From Cognataquiflexum rubidum (GTDB lineage: Bacteria; Bacteroidota; Bacteroidia; Cytophagales; Cyclobacteriaceae): a DNA stretch of 64,000 bases. The DNA is taken from the NCBI RefSeq assembly GCF_022538115.1, contig NZ_JAKZAL010000007.1, forward strand, positions 124,001 through 188,000, given 5' to 3'. Below the pieces are notes generated by a model, which saw only the letters and a program-made list of their open reading frames with translations, searched no databases and had not been told where the DNA came from. Each line of letters begins with the position of its first letter. Position 1 is the stretch's first letter. The translations under genes and the position numbers were made by a program. Of the stretch, positions 25,444-33,627 are shown in pieces.

Positions 25444-28400
25444 ATGAAAAATAATCTACAGAAGATAATATATATGTTATCCAAATTCTTCCTATACGGG
25501 TTTATTGTCCAGTTGCTGGTTTTTAATTTTTGTTTTGCAACCAGTGCCAATGGACAATATAAGAGCATAGATGAAGTAAGCATAAACCTCCAAAAGCAAT
25601 CCTACAGTCTCGGTCAGTTTTTTAAACAAATTGAAAGTCAGACTTCATTTAAGTTTTCTTTTGACAAAAGGGATGTTGATGCTGCTACACCGATCGTCCT
25701 TTCACAAAAAGAGGGTACAGTGGAGGAGTTCTTAAAGCAGGCTGCTGTACAGACTTCTCTTTCATTTCGTCAGATCAACAACAACATCGATGTCAGAAAG
25801 GAGAAAACTCCCCAGCCATTGGTGACCGCCGCGAGGGAGGAGCTGACTATTACCGGGACTGTCTATGACGATCTTGGATTGCCATTGCCGGGAGTTACCA
25901 TTCTATTGGAAGGAAAAGGGACCGGTGCGGTCACAGATATCGACGGCAAATATACCATCATCGCAGAGGAAGGCGATGTCTTGATTTTCTCTTTTCTGGG
26001 ATTTGTCAAACAAACAGTAGTAGTCGGTAATGCCAACATCATCAATATCAACCTTGTCCAAGACACCGATTCTTTGGATGAGTTTGTGATCATAGGTTAT
26101 GGTGCCCTCCGGGAAAAAGACCTTACCTCAGCCATCACGACCATCAAATCTGACGTGATCGTCAAGACGCCGGCAGCCAATGCGATGCAATCCCTTCAGG
26201 GACGTGTGGCCGGTGTGCAGATTGTAAGCAACGGTGCTCCGGGGGCAAGTCCCACCGTAAGGGTGCGGGGTGTAGGTTCATTTGAAGGAAATGCCGCACC
26301 GCTTTATGTGGTGGACGGGATGTTTTTTGAGAATATCGATTTCCTCAATCCAAATGACATTGAAACCATCTCTATATTGAAAGATGCTTCTGCATCGGCC
26401 ATTTATGGGGTAAGGGCTTCCAACGGGGTAGTGTTGATTGAAACAAAATCCGGCGGATACAACCAAAAAACCGAAATCGTCTACGATGGCTACTATGGGA
26501 TGCAGGTTCCTCAGAACGTATTGAAAATGGCCAATACCCAGCAGTTTGTCCAATATGTGAATGAAACCGGAGCACCTGCAGACATTGCATTCGTCAACAA
26601 TGCCATGCAACGTTATGGCAGGAGCAGGCTCGATCCGAGTCTTCCGGATGTCAATACTGATTGGTATTCAGAGATTATGAGTCCAGCTGCGATCCAAAAC
26701 CACAACCTTTCATTCAATGGAGGAAGTGAAAAAACCAGGTATTCGATAGGAGCAAGTTATTTTGACCAAAAAGGCCTACTGAATGAAACCAGAAATGAGT
26801 TTAAGAGAATCAACTTCAGGACTAAAATTGATTCGGATGTCAATGAATGGCTTTCTGTGGGCACCAATTTCAACTTCAGTGTAGCACAGCAGTTCAATGG
26901 AGACGACGGGGCATGGTTCCGATCTTATTTTGCGGTTCCGATTATTCCGGTATATGACCCGCTCAATGCCAACGCCTCTCCATTCCAGCTTTCAAATGCC
27001 CAACAAATAGGATATAGAGGCAATCAAAACCCTTACTATAGCTTGTTGTATTCAGACAATAGAAACCAAGTCGGAAAGGTTTTGGGAAATATTTATGGAA
27101 ACATAGAGATCATCCCAAGCAAATTATCCTTCAAGTCTGCTTACAACTACAGCCTTGAAGTAATCAATACACGAAATGTCGGCTTTGATTTCAATGACGG
27201 TGTAACTGCTTTTCAATCTTCTCTAAGAAGACAGAATTTCTCGAGATTTGACCAGATTTGGGATAACTTCTTTACCTACACCGATAATTTTGACAAACAC
27301 AGTATTACGGCTGTTTTAGGGCAATCATTCCGAAGTGAATACAGCGAAGTCCTCTTTGCGCGGGGGACAGGCATCACGCCGATTCCTGATAGGAGCAGAG
27401 AGCATTTTTGGTACCTTGACAATGCCACCAACATCGATATCAATGATGTGGGGGATGGCGGCGATAATACCATCAACTCACGGTTGTTCTTCATGTCCTA
27501 TTTTGCCAGGTTGGCTTACAACTTTGATGACCGGTACTTGGTGTATGGTACTTTTAGAAGAGATGGAAACAATAAATTCCAAAACAAATGGGGAAATTTT
27601 GCCACCATCGGTGCAGGTTGGGTAGTATCGTCTGAAGAATTTTTTGATGTCAAAGGTATTGACTTCCTGAAGCTGAGGGCTTCTTGGGGACAGCTTGGTA
27701 ATGACGGCATCAGGCCTTCTGTAGGTGCGCCCACTCTAGGTGAGACCAATACTGCAATCAATGATGTCTTGACAATCGGTAGAAACCTAAACCCGACTTT
27801 TGATTTGATCAATCAATGGGAAACTACCGTCGAACAGAATTTTGGATTGAGTTCAAGGTTCTTGGAAAACAGACTTTCCCTAGAAATGGATTACTTTATC
27901 CGTGATACCAGAAACCTTGCCGTCAGTATCATTCCGCCTGTTTTCAGAGCTACTGAAAGAAGGTCGGTGGGTGAAATCAGAAATCAAGGTATAGAAGTAA
28001 CCCTTAATTGGGAAACAAGAGTAAACCAAAACTTCTCCTATTTCATAGGCGGTAATTTTGCCACTTTGAAAAATGAGGTTAGGGGACTTGGTGGTGCGGA
28101 GGGTCTCGACGCCGGTTCTGCCGAATTCCGTCAGAGATCGATCATAGGCCAACCCTTCAATGCTTTCTATGGCTATCAGGTCAATGGTGTCTTCCAAAAT
28201 CAGGAGCAGATCAACAGCAGCGGCTACACGCCTGAGTTCATCGCTTCCACCAACTTGGTGCCCGGTGACTTCAACTTCAAGGATCAAAATGGAGACGGTA
28301 TCATCAATGACCAAGATAGAGTCGTATTGGGTTCCTTTTTGCCAAAACTGACTTATGGTTTCAATATGGGTTTCAGCTTTAAAAACTTTGATTTTGCGGC

Positions 28401-28818
28401 GTTGATCCAGGGACAGTCAGGATATGACATTCTGAACAGGAAAAGGGGAGAACTCATCTTTACCAATGACACCAACCTAGATGCTGAATTGATCGAAAAC
28501 CTGTGGAGAGGCGAAGGAACTTCAAATAAGTACCCGTCTGCAGCAGGCTTGAGAAAAGGATGGAACCAGAATATGAGTGATTACTTCGTAGAAGACGGTT
28601 CTTATTTCAGGATCCAAAACGTCAGGTTGTCCTATTCCATTTTGGAAAAAGAGCTTTTTGGTTTCTTGATGCCCAATACCAGGATCACATTTACTGCCGA
28701 AAGACCGCTGACGATTTTCAATTACAACGGGTTTAATCCAGAGGTGGCAAACGGAATCGACCGTCAGGTTTATCCAATTCCGGCGATTTATACTTTGGGT
28801 CTGAATATCAAACTCTAA
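25444..28818 (+). CDS. SusC/RagA-family TonB-dependent transporter with STN signalling domain
   Basis: After a signal peptide (about 1-38) comes an STN domain (about 45-118, INLQKQSYSLGQFFKQIE...), which contacts FecR. A carboxypeptidase regulatory-like domain follows (about 134-216, ITGTVYDDLGLPLPGVTILL), then the TonB box region (DEFVIIGYG), the plug (GRVAGVQIVSNGAPG, VVDGMFFENIDFLNPNDIETISILKDASASAIYG) and a beta-barrel to the C-terminus. At 1124 residues it is complete. It imports oligosaccharides across the outer membrane with TonB energy, in complex with the SusD protein encoded 12 bases downstream. The neighbouring GH144-like and GH3 enzymes suggest a beta-1,2-glucan oligosaccharide as cargo. 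Confidence 0.96.
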   Translation: MKNNLQKIIYMLSKFFLYGFIVQLLVFNFCFATSANGQYKSIDEVSINLQKQSYSLGQFFKQIESQTSFKFSFDKRDVDAATPIVLSQKEGTVEEFLKQAAVQTSLSFRQINNNIDVRKEKTPQPLVTAAREELTITGTVYDDLGLPLPGVTILLEGKGTGAVTDIDGKYTIIAEEGDVLIFSFLGFVKQTVVVGNANIININLVQDTDSLDEFVIIGYGALREKDLTSAITTIKSDVIVKTPAANAMQSLQGRVAGVQIVSNGAPGASPTVRVRGVGSFEGNAAPLYVVDGMFFENIDFLNPNDIETISILKDASASAIYGVRASNGVVLIETKSGGYNQKTEIVYDGYYGMQVPQNVLKMANTQQFVQYVNETGAPADIAFVNNAMQRYGRSRLDPSLPDVNTDWYSEIMSPAAIQNHNLSFNGGSEKTRYSIGASYFDQKGLLNETRNEFKRINFRTKIDSDVNEWLSVGTNFNFSVAQQFNGDDGAWFRSYFAVPIIPVYDPLNANASPFQLSNAQQIGYRGNQNPYYSLLYSDNRNQVGKVLGNIYGNIEIIPSKLSFKSAYNYSLEVINTRNVGFDFNDGVTAFQSSLRRQNFSRFDQIWDNFFTYTDNFDKHSITAVLGQSFRSEYSEVLFARGTGITPIPDRSREHFWYLDNATNIDINDVGDGGDNTINSRLFFMSYFARLAYNFDDRYLVYGTFRRDGNNKFQNKWGNFATIGAGWVVSSEEFFDVKGIDFLKLRASWGQLGNDGIRPSVGAPTLGETNTAINDVLTIGRNLNPTFDLINQWETTVEQNFGLSSRFLENRLSLEMDYFIRDTRNLAVSIIPPVFRATERRSVGEIRNQGIEVTLNWETRVNQNFSYFIGGNFATLKNEVRGLGGAEGLDAGSAEFRQRSIIGQPFNAFYGYQVNGVFQNQEQINSSGYTPEFIASTNLVPGDFNFKDQNGDGIINDQDRVVLGSFLPKLTYGFNMGFSFKNFDFAALIQGQSGYDILNRKRGELIFTNDTNLDAELIENLWRGEGTSNKYPSAAGLRKGWNQNMSDYFVEDGSYFRIQNVRLSYSILEKELFGFLMPNTRITFTAERPLTIFNYNGFNPEVANGIDRQVYPIPAIYTLGLNIKL

Positions 28819-28829
28819 CCGAAAACATC

Positions 28830-30371
28830 ATGAGAACTTTAAAACATATAAAATATATCCTGTCCTTGCTAATGGTGTCCATGTTCACCTTTTCATGTAC
28901 AGACCTGTTGGATGAACCCCTCGAAAACCAGATCATTGCTGAGAACACGGATTACACCCGTTCTGAAAATATGATCCTGATGCTCTATGGCTCCTATGCA
29001 GAATTGAATTCACTTCAGTGGGAGTCTTTACCGATCATTGCCGTAAGGGGTGACGATGTCAACGCTGCGGGAGACCAGTTTCCATTGACGGAGACAGATG
29101 CCTTCAGATATGACAGGAATTTTTGGATGTATAATTCTACTTGGCTCAACCTCTATACCGACTTGCTTTATTGGCATGGGGCGATGGAGGAAATCAAAAA
29201 GTTTGAGGAGGCCGGTGCCAGTGCCACTACTTCCCAGCAATACATCGCCGAGATCAAGGTAATGCGCGCTTTTGAATTGTTGCAATTGTCCAGACTTTGG
29301 GGCAATATCCTCATTCCTAGATCCTCTCAGCCAAGTGACCTTTTCAATGTAGAGCTTTCTACCTTTCAGGAAGTGATGCAGCATATTTCTGATCAAATGG
29401 ATGAGGCTATCCCGCTTTTGCCGGCAGTGCATCCCAATCAGCGTTCCGATGTGCGTGGTGGTGTCACCAGATTTACAGCCCTTGCTGTCAAAGCCATGGC
29501 CAACTTGGAGTTGAAAGAATTCCAAAAAGCGGCAGATGCTACCGGGCAGATCATCAGCAGCGGTTTATTTGCACTCGAGCCTGATTACTACCAGCTTTTC
29601 AAAATTCCCGGAAAGCTAAACAGGGAAAATGTGCTTGAGCTTCAGTATTCGGATTTTGGAACTCCGACAGGAACTTCTACCAGATACTTATGGGATTTCT
29701 TTGGACCGGCAAGCTGGACACCGTCAAGGTCAGGTGCAGGTGGCGGATGGGGTTTTTGGGAACCTAGTCAGAAATACATCAAGTTTATGTTGGATAGAGG
29801 CGAGCGTGAAAGACTTGAGACAACTGTGCTATTTACTCCTGCAGGAATCGCGGCTTTGAAGACCGATCCGGAGTATGCGACTTTGCCAAGCTGGGTTTCC
29901 AATGTGACACCTGACGGTGATGTGTTCAACAGTCACCCAAGGTACCTTTTCCTTAGTGGTAAGTTCTATCTGCCTTCCACTCAGCTGACACCGGGTAGAT
30001 TCACTTATGGAGAAAACAAAAACCTTCCTGTAATCAGGTATTCAGAGATTTTGTTGATGCACGCAGAGGCCTTGGTCAGCGGAGCAAGCAGTTCTGCGCT
30101 GTCAGCGGACGCGGCGGTCAACCAAGTAAGGGCAAGGGTTGGATTGAATCCAATCTCAGGAGCAAACTTGGATGTGGTTTTGGATGAGAAATATGCCGAA
30201 TTCGGTACAGAATGGGGTATCAGATTTTATGATTTGGTAAGACATGGACGAACTACAGAATTGAATTATGAAGGCAGAAACTTTCAGTTGAATATCCACA
30301 GATACTTGCCTTATCCTCTTGAACAGCAGGATATTTTGCCTCAGATCAAAGGAGCATCAAATCAGGGATAA
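28830..30371 (+). CDS. SusD/RagB-family glycan-binding lipoprotein
   Basis: A lipobox TFSC (C23) and the SusD-like TPR fold (SusD-like_3 and SusD regions) identify the surface lid of the SusC transporter: EIKVMRAFELLQLSRLWGNILI, VRGGVTRFTALAVKAMANLE and, near the C-terminus, the RYSEILLMHAEALV stretch and LDEKYAEFGTEWGIRFYDLVRHGR. At 513 residues it is full length. It starts 12 bases after SusC, so the two are co-translated. It captures the oligosaccharide at the cell surface and hands it to SusC. Confidence 0.95.
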   Translation: MRTLKHIKYILSLLMVSMFTFSCTDLLDEPLENQIIAENTDYTRSENMILMLYGSYAELNSLQWESLPIIAVRGDDVNAAGDQFPLTETDAFRYDRNFWMYNSTWLNLYTDLLYWHGAMEEIKKFEEAGASATTSQQYIAEIKVMRAFELLQLSRLWGNILIPRSSQPSDLFNVELSTFQEVMQHISDQMDEAIPLLPAVHPNQRSDVRGGVTRFTALAVKAMANLELKEFQKAADATGQIISSGLFALEPDYYQLFKIPGKLNRENVLELQYSDFGTPTGTSTRYLWDFFGPASWTPSRSGAGGGWGFWEPSQKYIKFMLDRGERERLETTVLFTPAGIAALKTDPEYATLPSWVSNVTPDGDVFNSHPRYLFLSGKFYLPSTQLTPGRFTYGENKNLPVIRYSEILLMHAEALVSGASSSALSADAAVNQVRARVGLNPISGANLDVVLDEKYAEFGTEWGIRFYDLVRHGRTTELNYEGRNFQLNIHRYLPYPLEQQDILPQIKGASNQG

Positions 30372-30398
30372 AATTTTGTCAACCAAAAATCTCAAAAA

Positions 30399-31481
30399 AT
30401 GAAGAATATAAAATTATTATTTATAGGAATGTTTTTGGTCAGCATGGGCTGCACCGAAAGTTACATCGATGAAATCGTAAGGGTCGAACCGGGCCCGGAC
30501 GTGTCGGCACCTGAGGTGAATATCAGTTTCCCTCTCGAAGGCACTTTGATTAGGGTTGTGGAGGATGTCACACCTATCAACATCAATTTTGAAGTAATTG
30601 ACGACATCGAAATCGAATCGATACAGGTAAGTTTGGATGGGACACAAATTGCTTCTTTTGATGAGTTCTTGGATTTCAGGAGGTTTGTCAAAACCCACAC
30701 CTATCCCAATCTTGCCAATGGTACTCATGTCTTGACCATTACCGGGAAAGATACTTCCGGGAAATCAACCACCAAAACAGTCAATTTTGAGAAAGTAGAA
30801 CCTTATACCCCGGTGTATGAGGGGGAGGTTTTTTACTTGCCTTTCGACGGGGATTATACAGAATTGGTGACAATCACCAATCCAACCGTAAACGGTATTC
30901 CGGGTTTTGCAGGTGGTGTAAAAGGCTTGGCCTATTTGGGAGCTAACAATGCCAATATTGCCTTTCCTACGACCAATTTGACCAACCCTGAATTCAGTGC
31001 GGTGTTTTGGTACAAAGTAAACGGAGCTCCTGACCGTGCAGGTATCATGGTCATGGGTCCGCCGGACACCAACAATCCCAATAATATGAACAACAGGTCT
31101 GGAGGCTTCAGGTTGTTCCGGGAAAATGCCGGAGGCAAGCAGAGGGTAAAACTGAATGTAGGCAACGGTTCAGGAGACAATTGGTTTGATGGAGGTCCTG
31201 CGGCCGATATCGATCCTGCAGCCGGGACATGGGCACATGTTGCATTTACCATTTCAGGCACTCAATGTGCGGTATATATCAATGGTCAGGTAGCGAGTCA
31301 GGGAAATTTTTCAGGTGTGAGTTGGGCAGGATGTAACATCCTTACCATTGCATCCGGAGCCCCGAGATTCACTGAATGGGGCCACCTGTCTGACGGCAGT
31401 TTGTTTGATGAGCTGCGCATATTCAACAAAGCGCTCACCCAATCTCAAATCCAAACGATTATCAATGCCGAAAAGCCATAG
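30399..31481 (+). CDS. Surface lipoprotein with Ig-like and LamG (concanavalin-like) domains
   Basis: The lipobox SMGC (C18) is followed by an Ig-like domain (about 38-130, with the NGTHVLTITGKDTSGKSTTKTV pattern) and a LamG/jelly-roll domain (about 140-356, including FSAVFWYKVNG, WAHVAFTISGTQCAVYINGQ and LFDELRIFNKALTQSQIQ). It occupies the SusE/SusF position after SusD (27-base gap) and lacks hydrolase motifs, so it is most likely a surface glycan-binding protein of the locus. A terminator follows it. Confidence 0.85.
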   Translation: MKNIKLLFIGMFLVSMGCTESYIDEIVRVEPGPDVSAPEVNISFPLEGTLIRVVEDVTPININFEVIDDIEIESIQVSLDGTQIASFDEFLDFRRFVKTHTYPNLANGTHVLTITGKDTSGKSTTKTVNFEKVEPYTPVYEGEVFYLPFDGDYTELVTITNPTVNGIPGFAGGVKGLAYLGANNANIAFPTTNLTNPEFSAVFWYKVNGAPDRAGIMVMGPPDTNNPNNMNNRSGGFRLFRENAGGKQRVKLNVGNGSGDNWFDGGPAADIDPAAGTWAHVAFTISGTQCAVYINGQVASQGNFSGVSWAGCNILTIASGAPRFTEWGHLSDGSLFDELRIFNKALTQSQIQTIINAEKP

Positions 31482-31506
31482 GCAGAATACCTTTCCTGTT
31501 CAAATA

Positions 31507-31541
31507 AATGAGGATTCCGGATTTTTGGGATCCTCATTTTT
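31507..31541 (+). terminator. Terminator between the SusCD/LamG genes and the glucanase gene
   Basis: AATGAGGATTCC pairs with GGGATCCTCATT (one mismatch) with an 8-base loop and a short T run. It ends 12 bases before the next start codon, so partial read-through may set enzyme levels. Confidence 0.75.
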
Positions 31542-31553
31542 ATATCCATTTCT

Positions 31554-33512
31554 ATGAAAAAGCTCCTTCTTTTTGTTTCGGCATTATTTTTTATCAGTTG
31601 CAATGAAAATGAAACCGAGGTAACGGCATTAAATCTCGAAAAAGTAGAAATCGGTGATATCCCGATCAACCTGACAGGGGAGGTTTCAGAGAATTTGCCG
31701 GTGGACCGTCCCATCACTTTGGGTTTTTCAGGACCATTAGACCCTTCTTCTACCGCCAATTCGATTTCGCTTTATGAAAAAGACCAAGCGGTAGACATTA
31801 CTACCAGCTTGAATTCGGGTAATAAAAACCTGGTGATTTTCCCTGTGGGGCTTTTGAAAACCAACACAGAATATACCGTTTCCATTACTGATGGACTCAA
31901 AGGAGCCAATCAAAGCATATTTTCAGGAAAGAACATCAAGTTCAAAACAACTGCAGGAGATTTAAAAATCATTTCGCTGACTTTTGAGAATTCTGAACAA
32001 ACCAAAACAGGCAGGACAGTCAATGTTCCCCTGGATTTTTCTTTGACTATAGATTTTTCCGGCCCGGTCAGCCGACAATCTCTAATTTCAGCCACCAAAA
32101 TTGCCGGGGTATCAGTACCCACTCTCCAATTCGCTTTTTCCGATAATGACCAAAAAGTCAAAGTTGTAGCATCATCACCATTAATAGATCTTACTAAATA
32201 TTCGATTGAGATTTCCAATGCCTTGAAAGGGGTGGAAGGTCAAAGTTTTGCGGGAGTAAAAAAAGAATTCTTCACCACCTTTCGCTCAGACAATGCTTTT
32301 CCGGCGATTTCCGAGGAGGAACTGCTCACCAAAGTTCAGGAACAGACCTTCAGGTACTTTTGGGATTTTGGACATCCCAACAGCGGCATGGCAAGGGAAA
32401 GGAACACCTCAGGAAATCTTGTGACTTCCGGAGGAACAGGATTTGGTTTGATGGCCATTTTGGTAGGGATTGAAAGAGGATTCATCACCCGCCAACAGGG
32501 AATTGAAAGGTTTGTCAAAATCATAGATTTCCTCGGACAGGCAGACCGCTTTCATGGAGCGTGGGCGCATTGGATGGATGGGAATACCGGAAAAGTAATC
32601 CCTTTCAGTGCCAAAGACAACGGAGGGGATTTGGTGGAGACCGGATTGTTGGTACAGGGATTATTGACTGTCAAGGCCTATTTGAATCCAGGTAATCCTT
32701 CGGAAAATTCCTTGGCCGAAAAAATAGATGTCCTTTGGCGGGGTGTAGAGTGGGATTGGTATACCCGCGGCGGTCAGGATATTTTGTATTGGCATTGGTC
32801 ACCGGAATTTGGTTGGGACATGAACCTACCCATCCGTGGATACAATGAATCACTCATTGTCTATGTTTTGGGAGCAGCTTCACCGACGCATCCCATTGAT
32901 TTGGCAGTGTATGAAAAAGGCTGGGCAAACAACGGGGCCATGAGAAATGGAAAAATGTTTTATCAGATTCCTTTGCCATTGGGATATGATTTTGGTGGGC
33001 CTCTCTTTTTTGCCCATTATTCGTTTCTTGGATTGGATCCCAGAAACCTTTCTGACCAATATGCCAATTATTGGATCCAGAATGTAAACCATTCCCGAAT
33101 CAACCAAGCCCATACCATCAGCAATCCGCTTGGTTTTGCAGGATACTCGGAGTCAAGTTGGGGATTGACGGCAAGTGATAACCATCTCGGATATAATGCC
33201 CATTCTCCGACCAATGACTTGGGGGTGATTTCGCCCACGGCAGCTTTGTCCTCTTTTCCTTACACCCCGGTCGAATCCATGAAGGCGCTTCAATTTTTCT
33301 ATTTCAAAATGGGAGAAAAGCTTTGGGGACAATACGGATTTTATGATGCATTCAACATCACCGAACAGTGGTACGCCGATTCGTATTTGGCCATAGACCA
33401 AGGTCCGATTATCATCATGATAGAAAACCACCGATCTGGTTTATTATGGGATTTGTTTATGAAGGATCAGGAAGTTCGTGCTGGATTGGATAAGCTTGGG
33501 TTTACTTATTAA
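31554..33512 (+). CDS. Glycoamylase-like (PF10091) lipoprotein, probable GH144 endo-beta-1,2-glucanase
   Basis: The lipobox FISC (C16) precedes two Big_5-type Ig-like domains (about 45-132 and 155-243) and a C-terminal alpha/alpha toroid (about 255-645). The toroid shows PF10091 features: QTFRYFWDFGHPNSGMARERN, SGGTGFGLMAILVGIERG, GGDLVETGLLVQGLL, RGYNESLIVYVLGAASP and HYSFLGLDPR. The only characterised bacterial activity I know for this fold family is GH144 endo-beta-1,2-glucanase (Chitinophaga pinensis type); older annotation calls them glucoamylases. The GH3 gene follows closely. Assignment to GH144 rather than an uncharacterised relative is inference. It is probably exposed at the cell surface or periplasm. 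Confidence 0.75.
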   Translation: MKKLLLFVSALFFISCNENETEVTALNLEKVEIGDIPINLTGEVSENLPVDRPITLGFSGPLDPSSTANSISLYEKDQAVDITTSLNSGNKNLVIFPVGLLKTNTEYTVSITDGLKGANQSIFSGKNIKFKTTAGDLKIISLTFENSEQTKTGRTVNVPLDFSLTIDFSGPVSRQSLISATKIAGVSVPTLQFAFSDNDQKVKVVASSPLIDLTKYSIEISNALKGVEGQSFAGVKKEFFTTFRSDNAFPAISEEELLTKVQEQTFRYFWDFGHPNSGMARERNTSGNLVTSGGTGFGLMAILVGIERGFITRQQGIERFVKIIDFLGQADRFHGAWAHWMDGNTGKVIPFSAKDNGGDLVETGLLVQGLLTVKAYLNPGNPSENSLAEKIDVLWRGVEWDWYTRGGQDILYWHWSPEFGWDMNLPIRGYNESLIVYVLGAASPTHPIDLAVYEKGWANNGAMRNGKMFYQIPLPLGYDFGGPLFFAHYSFLGLDPRNLSDQYANYWIQNVNHSRINQAHTISNPLGFAGYSESSWGLTASDNHLGYNAHSPTNDLGVISPTAALSSFPYTPVESMKALQFFYFKMGEKLWGQYGFYDAFNITEQWYADSYLAIDQGPIIIMIENHRSGLLWDLFMKDQEVRAGLDKLGFTY

Positions 33513-33627
33513 TGGATCTTCAGCATTTCAAAAATTTGATAAAGGAAATGCCTCGATAAATCCCGATATTAGATTGGTATTCTATGTAGTAAGATATTGT
33601 TTAGCACACCTTAAAATAACCATCAAG

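Noticed and set aside
33478-33627. Upstream start for the GH3 gene
   Set aside because: It overlaps the preceding gene and hides a perfect lipoprotein signal that begins at 33628.
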